The notes: generated by a model from the sequence alone, not told the origin. 64,000 nucleotides of DNA from a candidate division KSB1 bacterium (GCA_034506255.1 JAPDPX010000005.1:482767-546766); one strand, 5' to 3'. Shown: positions 20,186 through 29,662, counted from the first letter of the stretch. Made by a program: numbers and translations.

Positions 20186-21049
20186 ATGGCATTCGCCATC
20201 CAACCTGATGACTATAGCTGCGGCCCGACCTGCATCTACAATGCGTTGCGCTTGTTGGGCAATGCTGATATCTCCCTGAGCCGCATCAAGAAGGCGTGCG
20301 GCACCCGTCCCAGCAGTGGCACCACGGAAAATGGTTTGCAACGCGGTCTGCGACGCCTGGGTTATGAAGGCAAGGCGATGAACTGGGATCGCAAGAGTCA
20401 TGGCCGGCAGGCGCTCGCCTGGGTGAGGGAGGAACACAGTCAGGGCCATCCGGTGATTTTGTGCGTTGATCGTTTCGAGCACTGGATTTTGGTGGCTGGT
20501 TCGAAAAGTCGTTCCTATTTCGTACTCGACCCCGAGCGGGGCAGCAGCCGGCGCGCCAAGATCTACCGTGTGTCCGGCACGCAATTGCTGCAGCGCTGGT
20601 GGAGCTATGACCGCGCCACCGGCACCGGCAGCTACTACGGCATCGCCATGCAGCCGCGCACGCAAAAGGCGCTGCGCCTGGCACAGAAGGCACTGCCGCT
20701 CACCAATCCGGAAGTCCTGGATCGCCTGCGGGAAAGCTCGAATGATCTGCTGACGGTTTCAGATGCCCTGGTGAGCACCTTTGGCGATGTCAAAAACGGC
20801 AAACACGTTTCGGATCTGCTGCTCAAACGCATTGCACCGATTTTGAAGAACCGGCGCTCCGACTCGGAATGGGCGGGGCTGGATTACGCCACCCTGTATC
20901 AACAGTTGCTCAACTTCCTGGCGTTTGCCAAGGGCCGCAAGCTCTACTACCGCCCGCGTCACCGTGAGAAAGCGCTGATTGATCTCACCTTTCTCATCCT
21001 GCTGCACACCCATGCGCAATCACGGCAGCAGCAGATGGTGGCCTCCTAG
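20186..21049 (+). CDS. C39-like papain-fold cysteine peptidase
   Basis: The 287-residue protein begins almost at once with the catalytic motif DYSCGPTCIYNALRLL (Cys12). The probable partners are His99 (RFEHWILVAG) and Asp115 (YFVLDP), the spacing of C39 bacteriocin-processing peptidases. It has no signal peptide, ABC-transporter part or membrane helix, and the last 130 residues are helical without a known motif. ATG 20186 has GGAG seven bases upstream; a GTG at 20171 is in frame but lacks a ribosome site. No bacteriocin precursor or transporter is adjacent. A transglutaminase-like role, or peptidase activity on an internal substrate, is equally possible. Confidence 0.75.
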   Translation: MAFAIQPDDYSCGPTCIYNALRLLGNADISLSRIKKACGTRPSSGTTENGLQRGLRRLGYEGKAMNWDRKSHGRQALAWVREEHSQGHPVILCVDRFEHWILVAGSKSRSYFVLDPERGSSRRAKIYRVSGTQLLQRWWSYDRATGTGSYYGIAMQPRTQKALRLAQKALPLTNPEVLDRLRESSNDLLTVSDALVSTFGDVKNGKHVSDLLLKRIAPILKNRRSDSEWAGLDYATLYQQLLNFLAFAKGRKLYYRPRHREKALIDLTFLILLHTHAQSRQQQMVAS

Positions 21050-21068
21050 CAGATTTTTGACAAACAAA

Positions 21069-21108
21069 AAGCCCCGTGCGATCCCTCCTGCAGGATCACG
21101 CGGGGCTT
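21069..21108. terminator. Bidirectional rho-independent terminator
   Basis: AAGCCCCGTGCGATCC pairs with GGATCACGCGGGGCTT (two internal mismatches) around an 8-base loop. On the minus strand the stem is followed by TTTTTGTTTG, and on the plus strand by a weaker GGTGTTTT. It lies between two convergent genes. Confidence 0.8.
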
Positions 21109-21156
21109 GGTGTTTTATGATGGGGGAAGGGGCCGGTGCAGCGGCCTCCGCAGGCG

Positions 21157-22956
21157 TTAAGTCTCCCTTGCTGGTTCCTCCGCAGCCGGCAGTTCCACGA
21201 TGAATAGGGCGTAGCCCCCCAGTTCACTCTCCACATAAATCTCACCCCCGTGTTCGCGCACAATTTGCCGGCTCAAGCTCAAACCCAGGCCCGTGCCTTG
21301 ATCCTTGGGTTTGGTGCTGAAGAAGGGGGCAAAAACCCGGTGCAGATTTTCCGGCGCAATGCCGATGCCGGTGTCCATCACCGTGGTGCGCAGCCGCCGG
21401 CCACCGTCCGGCCGGGACACCAGCGTGGTGTGAATGAGAATCACTTTCTCCGGGTGCCCGCCTGCATACTTCAGGTTCAAGGCATACTGCGCATTGCTCA
21501 GCAGATTGACGAAAACTTCCTGAATCTGCTGGCAGTGGCAGCTCACCGGCGGCAAATGGGGCGCCGCGGTACTTTTCACCCGAATGCCGTCTTTGGCCAA
21601 ACGTGGCTGCATCAAACTGAGCGCAGCGGCAATCACACCTTCCAGCGGGGTGACAAGGCGCTCCTGCGGTCGCAGCCGGGCGAAACCGAGAAGATGGCGC
21701 AGGATGCCGGTGATGCGCTCGCCCTCGGCAATGACCCCGCGCAACAGTCCGGCCTCCTCGGTTTCCGCCGGCATGCGCTCGTGCAGCAATTGCGCATAGC
21801 TGATGATGCCGGTCATGCGGTTGATGATCTCATGGCCGGCACTGGCGGCGAGCTCCATCAGTTCTGTCATACGGGCGGCAGGATTCTGCGGGCCGGTGGC
21901 GGGCAGCGCACTGTTCACTTCCCGCAAGGTTGCCAGGGCGCCAATCAACTGCTGGTGTGCGTCAAAGAGCGGGGCGAGATTGATAGCCAGTTCACGCTCC
22001 TGCCGGCCTTCACGCCAGACCTGCATCCGCCGGTCCTGCACTCTCCCGGCCTGTTGCAGCACAAGCTGAAGAGGATCGCCATGCCCGTCCGCCGGCCGCA
22101 ACACCCAGCGCTGGCCGGCAAGCCGCAGCTCGCCCTCTCTCAGGGACAGGCGGGTGAAATCCTCCGCGGTCAAACCCAGCAGCGTTTCCGCCATGCGATT
22201 GTGAATGGCCGGCCGGCCCTCCGCATCGATCACCAGCAAGCCGTCATCGAGATGGCGCAGGATCAGCTCGCGCCACTCGGCGGCGCGCTGCAATTCCTCC
22301 TGATACAGGCGTTGTTCCGTCACTTCGCGGGCGATGCCCAGATACAAATCGCGTGACAATGCCATCCCGATGAAATCGAAAATCCGAAGGGCACCGTCGG
22401 CCTGGGTGACTGTCATGTCCCCGCGAAAATCGGCGGCAATCAGCAGGGCACTGAAATCCTCCTGATCCAGTCTGGCTTCCGCCAGCACGTCCGCCAGCGG
22501 TCGCCCCAGCAAATCAGCCCGCCGCCTGCCCCACAGCTCACAAAAACTGTCATTCACCTCCAGCAAGCGCATTTCACCGTCGGCGAGAAACATGGCATCG
22601 CGGGCTTTGCGAAAGGCCTGGAGACAAAGCTTTTCCGCAGCGGCAACGCGCGGATTACGCAGGCCGGTCATGCGATGCAGCATGCGACCCAGGCGGGCAC
22701 GCGGCTGAAGCCGTTGCGGCGCCGCCTTGATCCCGGCTGGCACCGGGTCACTCAAGCGGATGACAACTGCCATCGTCAGGCCGAGGCCGGCTAGGGGAAT
22801 CAGGCATGCCAGGCCGGCGTGGAGAGGCGGCGGGCTGAAGACGAACAAACAAAAACTTGTGGCTAAGAAGGCCGAGGCCGGCAAAATCAGCCGGGGCAGG
22901 GAACGTGTGAACCAAAGGGGCGGCTGCAAAGTCCGCAGGATTTTTTGAAGTCTCAT
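21157..22956 (-). CDS. PAS-domain sensor histidine kinase
   Basis: The 599-residue protein starts at an ATG with GGAGG ten bases before it; the frame continues upstream to 23127 but without a plausible start. Two short hydrophobic segments (about residues 14-65) suggest membrane anchoring. Two PAS-like domains follow (ARDAMFLADGEMRLLEVNDS at about 120, and LILRHLDDGLLVIDAEGR). The HisKA motif is SAGHEIINRMTG with His375. The HATPase domain has NLLSNAQYAL, DTGIGIAPENL, FAPFFSTK and GTGLGLSLSRQIV. No response regulator is adjacent, so it is an orphan kinase here. It converges with the C39-like peptidase gene. Confidence 0.93.
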   Translation of the reverse strand: MRLQKILRTLQPPLWFTRSLPRLILPASAFLATSFCLFVFSPPPLHAGLACLIPLAGLGLTMAVVIRLSDPVPAGIKAAPQRLQPRARLGRMLHRMTGLRNPRVAAAEKLCLQAFRKARDAMFLADGEMRLLEVNDSFCELWGRRRADLLGRPLADVLAEARLDQEDFSALLIAADFRGDMTVTQADGALRIFDFIGMALSRDLYLGIAREVTEQRLYQEELQRAAEWRELILRHLDDGLLVIDAEGRPAIHNRMAETLLGLTAEDFTRLSLREGELRLAGQRWVLRPADGHGDPLQLVLQQAGRVQDRRMQVWREGRQERELAINLAPLFDAHQQLIGALATLREVNSALPATGPQNPAARMTELMELAASAGHEIINRMTGIISYAQLLHERMPAETEEAGLLRGVIAEGERITGILRHLLGFARLRPQERLVTPLEGVIAAALSLMQPRLAKDGIRVKSTAAPHLPPVSCHCQQIQEVFVNLLSNAQYALNLKYAGGHPEKVILIHTTLVSRPDGGRRLRTTVMDTGIGIAPENLHRVFAPFFSTKPKDQGTGLGLSLSRQIVREHGGEIYVESELGGYALFIVELPAAEEPARET

Positions 22957-23667
22957 CCTTGAGCCTCCAGAAATACGCAGGCTGTCGGGGGCGATGCTTT
23001 CACAGGAAGCCCGCCGCGATTCAGAATCTGGTCCGGTGCCAGCCCCCTGAGGCCGCGGCGATTGCTCAGCCTCAGCACCTGGGTGTGGGGAGGCAGCCGG
23101 TGCGCCGGGATGCTCCGGCGCAGGCATGGCAAATTGGTCGGGTTGGAACGCTGACGAGATGTGGATTGGGTCGGCATGTGCGGGCAGCGGTCCGGGTTAC
23201 CCAGCAGAGCCCGGGGAAACCGGCGGCGCCGGTCTCGCGGCAGGCTCCCAGAAGGAGAGTGTCATCTCTCCAATTTGTTGATATGGAAGTACAAGCTGAC
23301 AGAAAAAATTGCGGAAATTTATTTCAGCGAGGCGCACCCCGTTTTGGGGAAATTGCCGTGCCGCCGCCGGCACCATCCGGATGAAAACGTCACGCAGTTA
23401 TCCTGTCTGCCTGCAGGCTGGAAGGCCGCACCACGGCATTTTCGTGATATTCGGTGGCATGAAATTGCCAAAAAGCGGGCTTTGTCTCTACATTACGCAA
23501 CGTCTCTGGCAGCGGCCACTCACTCAGCCCTTCGCCCACCGAAGCAGAAGTCCCCGCGACCAGCGCTCCGTCATACGCCGGGAGCTTGCGCTTCTGTGGG
23601 CGACTTGTTTTCACCTGCAATACATTTCACGTTTCACAAACAACCAGGCTTTGTCACGGATCGAACC
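22957..23667. other. Intergenic interval between divergent genes
   Basis: About 710 bases with no accepted gene. It should contain the promoters of the kinase (left) and the aminotransferase (right). A copy of the palindromic repeat lies at 23378-23455. Confidence 0.55.
23378..23455 (-). repeat. Dispersed palindromic repeat, copy c
   Basis: GGATGAAAACGTCACGCAG, CTGCCTGCAGGCTGGAAGG and CACGGCATTTTCGTG in the family order seen at 57.8 kb. Confidence 0.65.
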
Positions 23668-24870
23668 ATGAGTCACATGAACAGCAATTACGAATTTCCC
23701 AGCCTGCAAAAACTGCCGCAATATGTTTTTCGTCAGGTGGCAGTGCTGATGGACAAGGCACGGCAGGAGGGCCGCGACATTATCGACTTCGGCATGGGCA
23801 ACCCGGACGGCGCGCCGCCCCGCCATTTGGTGGAAAAGCTGCACCATGCCATCGAGGTGCCGCAGAATCACCGTTATTCTGTGTCGCGGGGTATCCGTCA
23901 TTTGCGCCAGGCCATCTGTGAGTGGTACGGCCGCGGTTTTGGCGTCACCCTTGACCCTGAACACGAAGCGATCGTCTGTATCGGTGCCAAAGAAGGCATT
24001 TCCCATCTCATGCTGGCCGCCCTGCAGCGTGATGAGACGGTGCTGGTGCCCGTGCCCTCCTATCCGATTCATCTCTATGCCCCCCTGATTGCCGGCGGGC
24101 GCATTTGCCCGGTGCCCGTCTCGCCGGTTTCGGAGTTTTTGGGAAAGGTCGAGGCTGCCATCCGTCGCGAGCGCAGTGAGGGCCGGCCGGGGCCGCGTTT
24201 TTTAATCATCAGCTTTCCGCACAATCCCACCACCGCAGTGGTCGATTCCGCTTTCATGCAGCACGTGGTCGATCTGGCAAGGGAATATCGTCTGCTGGTG
24301 ATTCATGATTTCGCCTACGCGGATCTGGTGTTCGACGGTTATCGCCCGCCTTCGCTCCTGCAGGTGCCGGGTGCCAGGGAACTGGCCGTCGAGTTTTTCT
24401 CGCTCTCCAAAAGCTACAATATTGCCGGCTGGCGTCTGGGCTTCATGGTGGGAAATGCCGCGTTGGTGGCGGCGCTGGAACGTTTGAAAAGTTACCTCGA
24501 TTACGGCATCTTTCAGCCACTGCAAATTGCCGCCCTCGCCGCGCTCAATGGCCCGCAGGATTGTGTGCACGAAATCGTGGAAAACTACCGCCGGCGCCGC
24601 GATGTCTTGTGTCACGGTTTGCAGCAAATCGGCTGGCCGGTCGAGCCGCCCAGGGGCACGATGTTCGTCTGGGCACCCATTCCCGAAAAATTTCGCCCCC
24701 TGGGCTCGCTGGCCTTTGCCAGGTTCCTGCTCGACAAAGCCAATGTGGCCGTCTCCCCCGGGATCGGTTTTGGCGAGCACGGCGACGGCCACGTGCGCTT
24801 TGCGTTGATTCAGGATGAACAACGCACCCGGCAGGCACTGGCGGGCATCAAAACCGCGCTTGCACTCTAA
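23668..24870 (+). CDS. alaC: AlaC-type class I/II aminotransferase
   Basis: This 400-residue PLP enzyme has the class I fold. The substrate loop is DFGMGNPDGAPPRHLVEKL (about residues 37-55). SFPHNPTTAVV gives the conserved asparagine, and the PLP lysine is Lys248 in SLSKSYNIAGWRLGF, with the phosphate-binding arginine after it. AlaC-type enzymes make alanine from pyruvate and glutamate. The frame is open 169 codons further upstream, but that part covers the palindromic repeat and has no homology. The chosen ATG begins MSHMNSNYEFPSLQKLPQYVF, the usual family start. Related enzymes act on other amino acids, so the exact substrate is probable rather than certain. Confidence 0.85.
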   Translation: MSHMNSNYEFPSLQKLPQYVFRQVAVLMDKARQEGRDIIDFGMGNPDGAPPRHLVEKLHHAIEVPQNHRYSVSRGIRHLRQAICEWYGRGFGVTLDPEHEAIVCIGAKEGISHLMLAALQRDETVLVPVPSYPIHLYAPLIAGGRICPVPVSPVSEFLGKVEAAIRRERSEGRPGPRFLIISFPHNPTTAVVDSAFMQHVVDLAREYRLLVIHDFAYADLVFDGYRPPSLLQVPGARELAVEFFSLSKSYNIAGWRLGFMVGNAALVAALERLKSYLDYGIFQPLQIAALAALNGPQDCVHEIVENYRRRRDVLCHGLQQIGWPVEPPRGTMFVWAPIPEKFRPLGSLAFARFLLDKANVAVSPGIGFGEHGDGHVRFALIQDEQRTRQALAGIKTALAL

Positions 24871-25605
24871 ACCGGGGGGCACACAAGAGCGTTCCCGCCT
24901 TGTGACACGCCCAGATCACTCGCGCAACAGAAAACAGAAATGTGATGAAAATAGAAATCCCACGAAAAGTCCCTTCGTGGGATTCCTGTTTCGGCGGCAA
25001 CAAACCCCCAACCCCAGCCGGTTTCGGCAATCTCCAATTGCAAGCCTGCGATTTGAACCGCAGTTGAATTGAATCGCCTGTTAGTACAACGTTAAGTTGG
25101 CACCTCCACCCCCAACTGTCATCTGTAAGAACCTGAATTTTGCACCCAGATTGATCTCCCCTGCGAAAAACGCCGCTTTGATCGCGACGGCCAACCACCC
25201 AAGGGGTGGTGCATAAAAAATTGTGCAGGCAACCCTGCGGCCAACTCCGATAGGAGTGAACTGTTTTAGTGAAGCGGCATATCGCATTTCCCAAAACCCC
25301 GTCAGGAGCGACCTGCCTGGCCTTCCTCAAAAAAACTGCGCCAGATCATGGGAAATTCCACAGGCCACTTCCAACGGAATTCAAAGACACGCAAGATGCC
25401 CAGGTCCATAAACAGTTCACTACGGAGTTTTGGGAGCGAGTCATTTCCTCCGGGCAGCGGCAAGCCAGCATGCAAAATTCAGGAAGAATCTTCTTGAGTG
25501 CTTGGGATAATGTCAGAACAAGCATCAATCCCGGTACTCAGGAAAATTCCTTCGAAATGCCAGTTTTGGGTTGTGGAGCGGTTTTTAGAACTTGACGTTG
25601 TAGCA
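24871..25605. other. Intergenic interval holding the 518-bp TIR element
   Basis: Apart from the inverted-repeat element listed separately (25085-25602), only about 210 bases remain on the left. Those show no feature beyond a possible weak hairpin near 24950 (CCCACGAAAAGTCCCTTCGTGGG). Confidence 0.6.
25085..25602 (+). mobile_element. MITE-like element with terminal inverted repeats, long copy
   Basis: The left end TACAACGTTAAGTT and the right end AACTTGACGTTGTA are inverted repeats with one mismatch in 14. Both ends read TA outermost, which would fit a TA target duplication. Inside, the blocks TTCTTGAGTGC, GGGATAATGTCAGAA and AAGCATCAATCCCGG match the copy at 41017. About 370 extra bases between the left block and these carry smaller palindromes of the GATAGGAGTGAACTGTT kind. 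No transposase frame is present. Confidence 0.65.
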
Positions 25606-26280
25606 CTATCCAATCAAGATTACCGCCAACCGCCTGGGGCCGTGCGCGCCCAACACGAGAATCTTTTCAATATCAGCGGTGCGACTCGGCCCGGTGATGA
25701 TGGTCAAAACACTGGTCAAATGCTCGCGCCCGGATTTGTGGAAGCCGGCCAGCGCCTCCTCCAGCGAACTGGTCACCTGGTCAACCGTCGCGATGGCGAG
25801 GTGAAACGGCGGCAAAACCGAGAGCCGGCGGCCGCCACTGCCTGCCGAACTCACGACCAGGCTGCCGGTGCGTGCCACCAGAAATTCGACGGTGGTGATG
25901 CCCGCCTTGTAGCTCGCGAACTCGCGGTGCGGCAAATCAGCCTCCACCACCGCGATTGCGGTCTGCAGCCACGGATCCTGCGCCACCACGGTTTCGAGCA
26001 GTACGGCGGCGTGCCGCAAAAACTGCGGCCGCGCTTCGGGGTCGTTGCTTGCCAGCGGTTGCAACAGGGCTTTCAACTGCTGCGCGGCTGCGGCGGTGTT
26101 CGGCACGCGGTGAAACTCAGCCTTCAGGGCCGTGAGTTTCTCCGCCAGTGTCGCGATCGCCACTTCGCGGTCACGCGCATGCCAGGTGAAAATGTCGGCA
26201 TCGCTGCGCGAAGGCAGAAAGAGACCGCCCTGGCGGCCGGCGCGCAGGCGCTCCAAAATCCGTTCACGGCTGGCTTCCAT
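25606..26280 (-). CDS. lutC: Lactate utilisation protein C (LUD domain)
   Basis: The 224-residue protein starts MEASRERILERLRAG and consists of one LUD domain, with features such as ITTVEFLVARTGSLVV (a substrate-loop region) and LTIITGPSRTADIEKILVLGAHGP at the end. In LutABC it forms the third component of the complex that oxidises L-lactate to pyruvate. Its start overlaps the end of lutB by 17 bases, so translation is coupled. The frame continues upstream into lutB, but the ATG at 26280 is the first that gives the family N-terminus. Its stop lies four bases from the right end of the MITE-like element. Confidence 0.92.
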   Translation of the reverse strand: MEASRERILERLRAGRQGGLFLPSRSDADIFTWHARDREVAIATLAEKLTALKAEFHRVPNTAAAAQQLKALLQPLASNDPEARPQFLRHAAVLLETVVAQDPWLQTAIAVVEADLPHREFASYKAGITTVEFLVARTGSLVVSSAGSGGRRLSVLPPFHLAIATVDQVTSSLEEALAGFHKSGREHLTSVLTIITGPSRTADIEKILVLGAHGPRRLAVILIG

Positions 26281-27640
26281 GTTCCCTCCACAATTCCCGG
26301 AAGGATTTGGGGCTGAGCGGCGGCAATTGTTCGGCGGGCCGGCGCCACAACCGCTGCCACGGCCACAACCGCACCAGCCAGTGCCGCACCCGCTGCAGCC
26401 GCGCCGCATCCGCCATCACCCAGGCATAGAGACGCATGGCCGCGCGCCAAAACCATGGCTGCGCACGCCGCTCCACCGCCGTCCGGCGGTTCTTCAAAAG
26501 CAGATGATGGATGTCGATCTGCACCGGACACACGTCGCTGCATGCGCCGCACAAGGAGGAGGCATAGGCCAAATGTTGATACTTGCCGAAACCGTTGTAG
26601 TGTGGCATGATCACCGCGCCGATAGGTCCCTGATAGGTGGCATTGTAGGCATGGCCGCCAATCGTGCGATAAACCGGGCAGGCATTCAAGCACGCGCCAC
26701 AGCGGATGCAGCGCAAGATCTCACGAAACGCCGCCTGCTGGTAAAGCGCAGACCGTCCGTTGTCGAGCAGGATGACGTGCATCTCGGCCGGGCCGTCGCT
26801 TTCGTGCGCGTGGCGCGGACCCAACACGATCGAATTGTAGCTGGTCAATTCCTGCCCGGTGCCGCTGGTCGCCAGCAGGGGCAAAAACAGGCTCAAATCC
26901 GACAAACGCGGCAGGATTTTCTCCAGGCCGGCAATCACAACGTGCACCGGCGGACAGGCCATGGTCAGCCGCGCATTACCCTCGTTTTCCGTCACCACCA
27001 CGGCACCGAGATCCGCCACCAAAAAATTTGCGCCCGTCACACCCAGGGTGCTGCTGAGATAAACCTCGCGCAAATGCCGGCGTGCCACCAGGGTCAGTTC
27101 CTCGGCATCCTCCGTGAGCGGCGCGTGCAGCTTGTCGTGAAACAACCGGCTGATCTCCGCCTTGCTCTTGTGCATCGCCGGCGTCACAATGTGATAAGGC
27201 TTCTCCCGCTCGAGCTGCACGATCAACTCACCCAGGTCGCTCTCCCACACCTCCACCCCGTGCTGTTCGAGATGCTCGTTCAGACCGATCTCCTCGGTCA
27301 CCATGGATTTGGATTTGACCACGCGTTTCGCCTGGTGTTTCTGCGCCAGTGCCAGCACATAAGAGCGGGCATCCTCGGCGGTCTCTGCCCAGAATACCTT
27401 GCCGCCCGCCGCCAGCATGTTCTGTTCGAATTGCTCCAGCAACTCGGGCAGGCGGGCCAGCACATCGTCTTTGATGGTCGCCGCCAGCGCGCGCGCCTGC
27501 GCCCAGTTCTGAAATTGCCGGCTCCTGGTCTGGCGCACCATGCTGTCGTAGCTGGCGATCGCCTTGCTGAGCTGGTTGAAATGCTGGTCGTTGCGGGCCT
27601 TCGCCGCCGCGCGCGCGAGAAACTGACGGGATTCGGACAT
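26264..27640 (-). CDS. lutB: Lactate utilisation iron-sulfur protein B
   Basis: The 458-residue protein joins an N-terminal LUD domain (SKSMVTEEIGLNEHL, LGVTGANFLVADLGAVVVTE) to two [4Fe-4S] binding motifs, CIRCGACLNACPVYR (about residues 302-316) and CGACSDVCPV (about 353-362). A C-terminal extension with many W and R residues follows. LutB passes electrons during lactate oxidation. The ATG at 27640 has GGAG six bases upstream; one eight codons further up (27664) has none. lutA lies 130 bases upstream and lutC overlaps the end, in the standard A-B-C order. Confidence 0.95.
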   Translation of the reverse strand: MSESRQFLARAAAKARNDQHFNQLSKAIASYDSMVRQTRSRQFQNWAQARALAATIKDDVLARLPELLEQFEQNMLAAGGKVFWAETAEDARSYVLALAQKHQAKRVVKSKSMVTEEIGLNEHLEQHGVEVWESDLGELIVQLEREKPYHIVTPAMHKSKAEISRLFHDKLHAPLTEDAEELTLVARRHLREVYLSSTLGVTGANFLVADLGAVVVTENEGNARLTMACPPVHVVIAGLEKILPRLSDLSLFLPLLATSGTGQELTSYNSIVLGPRHAHESDGPAEMHVILLDNGRSALYQQAAFREILRCIRCGACLNACPVYRTIGGHAYNATYQGPIGAVIMPHYNGFGKYQHLAYASSLCGACSDVCPVQIDIHHLLLKNRRTAVERRAQPWFWRAAMRLYAWVMADAARLQRVRHWLVRLWPWQRLWRRPAEQLPPLSPKSFRELWREHGSQP

Positions 27641-27770
27641 CTCTTCTCCGCAAGACGTTGTCACAGCAACTCACGGAGCAGGCGGAAGATCCGCCGCCAT
27701 GCTCCCTTGCGAGGCACTTGGAAAAAATCCGCAGCCGGGCAAGCCGGCACGCCACCCGGAGTTCCAGGAT

Positions 27771-28514
27771 TCAACGCCCGGGGACGGTGCCGGCCAGCAC
27801 CTCCGCGAGATGCAAAATTTCCAGCTTGCTGCCCTTCATGCGGGCCTCCTGCCGCATCTGCATCAGGCAGCCCGGATCATTGGAAATCACCGCCTCCGCA
27901 CCCAGCGCTTCAAACTGCACGAGCCGGCTGTCCGCCATGCGGTGGGCAATCGCTGCAAACTTCAACGAGAACAAACCGCCAAAGCCGCAACACACCGGCT
28001 CGCCGGGCAGCTCCAGCAACTGCAGCTCCGCCACTTCCCGCAACAAGGCAAGCGGCTCGGCCTGCACCCGCAGCTCGCGATAACTGTGGCAGGAATGGTG
28101 AAAAACGGCCTTGCGGGGATAACGCGCCCCCAGCTTCGTGACTTTGGCCTGCTTCACCAGAAATTCGGAAAATTCGAAAACCCGCCTGCCCAGCGCCACC
28201 GCCTCCGCCTCACCGCGGTGGCCGCGAAACAGCTCCGGAAAGAAATTTCGCACCATCGCCACGCAGGAACCCGAAGGTGCCACAATCACCGGCGCGTGAC
28301 GAAACACCTCGACGAAATGCTCCGCCACCCGGCGCGCTTCGACGTGATAGCCGGTATTGAAAGCCGGCTGGCCGCAACAGGTTTGGCGCGGGTCATAAGT
28401 GACCTGCCAGCCGGCACAGCGCAACACCTGCGCCATACTGCGTCCGATTTCAGGATAAAACTGATCCACCAGGCAGGGAATGAAGAGGGCAACCGATGCC
28501 AGCGAGGTGCTCAT
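27771..28514 (-). CDS. lutA: Lactate utilisation protein A (cysteine-rich CCG domains)
   Basis: The 247-residue protein has two CCG-type cysteine-rich domains: an N-terminal FIPCLVD with TCCGQPAFNTG, and a second with HHSCHS and EPVCCGFGG. These bind iron-sulfur clusters and resemble the C-terminal half of glycolate oxidase GlcF and heterodisulfide reductase subunits. It is first in the lutABC operon, and the divergent neighbour starts 229 bases away. No lactate permease or LldR-type regulator is seen next to it. A clear ribosome site is missing before the ATG. Confidence 0.94.
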   Translation of the reverse strand: MSTSLASVALFIPCLVDQFYPEIGRSMAQVLRCAGWQVTYDPRQTCCGQPAFNTGYHVEARRVAEHFVEVFRHAPVIVAPSGSCVAMVRNFFPELFRGHRGEAEAVALGRRVFEFSEFLVKQAKVTKLGARYPRKAVFHHSCHSYRELRVQAEPLALLREVAELQLLELPGEPVCCGFGGLFSLKFAAIAHRMADSRLVQFEALGAEAVISNDPGCLMQMRQEARMKGSKLEILHLAEVLAGTVPGR

Positions 28515-28611
28515 GTCGACATGTCCAGCTCGTGCGAGGTTCAGGTGCGATCACAGCCGTGAAAATAGCCAATTCGACTCTTCCCTCCAAATGAAAACTC
28601 TATGAAAACTC

Positions 28612-28640
28612 TTGCTTGGCAAGCACACGGTCATTATCAT
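28612..28640 (+). promoter_or_regulatory. Sigma-70-like promoter of the DUF1318 gene
   Basis: TTGCTT (28612-28617) and TATCAT (28635-28640) are separated by 17 bases, about 100 bases before the start codon. Confidence 0.5.
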
Positions 28641-28742
28641 CTCCCCTGCTGAAAATGCCGTTGGCCGTCGGCCGGTTCAAGCACACCGACAGCCGGTGGC
28701 CGCTCGTGGTCTGCCCCGCTGGAAAATCAAGTGAGTGTCACC

Positions 28743-29333
28743 ATGCAATCTGTCATGCCCCGCCACCTGCTGGGGAAACACGCCGCCCGCCTGTCGACCT
28801 TGTTGCTGCTGGCAAGCGCAGCTTGTTCGATTCACACCCCGGAGATGAAATTCACCGGTGAAAAAACCGCGCTGGAGAACCAAATCCTGGGCACTTACAA
28901 CCAGGTCAAGGAGGATGTGTGGATGGTGGCTTCGGTGCGCGCCGTCAGCCCCGACAGCCAGATCGTGATTTCGGAGGAGAAACGCTTGGTGCTCACCGCG
29001 ATTCAGAATCGCGAATTCAACAAGGACGATGTCGAGGAGTTCAAGCGCGAGGGCCTTGTGGGTGAGAATGCCCGCGGCTATCTCGAAATCCGCGATCCGC
29101 AACGCGCAGCCGCCGATCCCGAGCGTGCCCGCCTGCTCGAAAAGATTGTGGCCGAGGAAAATCGCGATCGCCAGATCATCATGCAACGCATCATCGATAT
29201 CAACCCCGCCATCGCGGCCTCGGATCAGGCTGAAGTCGAAAAGGCGTTTGCCAGTCTGAACCGTGAAAGTGCCAAGCCGGGCGAATGGATTCAACTCCCC
29301 AATGGTGAATGGGTGAGGAAATCCAAACCCTAG
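28743..29333 (+). CDS. DUF1318 (YdbL-like) lipoprotein
   Basis: The 196-residue product has a hydrophobic signal with a lipobox-like LASAAC near residue 28, so it is probably a lipoprotein. The core TPEMKFTGEKTALENQILG followed by basic and acidic helices matches the DUF1318/YdbL family of the cell envelope. In E. coli YdbL is encoded beside YnbE and the AsmA-like YdbH. Here the next gene 330 bases downstream encodes an AsmA protein, the same partnership. The start at 28743 (ACCATGCAATC) was preferred to a GTG at 28731 because it places the signal peptide correctly. It ends with LPNGEWVRKSKP. Confidence 0.8.
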   Translation: MQSVMPRHLLGKHAARLSTLLLLASAACSIHTPEMKFTGEKTALENQILGTYNQVKEDVWMVASVRAVSPDSQIVISEEKRLVLTAIQNREFNKDDVEEFKREGLVGENARGYLEIRDPQRAAADPERARLLEKIVAEENRDRQIIMQRIIDINPAIAASDQAEVEKAFASLNRESAKPGEWIQLPNGEWVRKSKP

Positions 29334-29662
29334 CATGCTTTTGCGCGGCAAGCCCAGTCCACCGCCGTTGTCATCCCGCAGGAATCTGGTGAACAGTCGG
29401 CACGGCGCGGCGCAGTGTCTGTCGGAGAACGTTCCAATCTCGGTTGTGCCGGGGCTTCCCCAAAGCACCGGGTGTCGTGAAAACTCCCGGAATCTCCTGC
29501 AACGGCCGGGCTAGTGCAGGAGTATTTTCACAAAAGTTCGCGCTTCCGGACGGACAGCAATTATTTCTGAATTCCTCCCGGATGGCATTGCGACACCGCC
29601 GGGCACGGCAGCGGAGGGGCCGAAAAAACAGTCACGAGTTGCATAGCTTTGGAGCAAAATTC
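29334..29662. other. Intergenic interval before the AsmA gene
   Basis: About 330 bases. The frame of the AsmA gene stays open through part of it but shows no signal or domain. No repeat or terminator was recognised. Confidence 0.5.

Noticed and set aside
26132..28141. 669-codon open frame on the plus strand
   Set aside because: It lies fully antisense to lutB and lutA, which have complete motifs. GC-rich DNA produces long open frames on the opposite strand.
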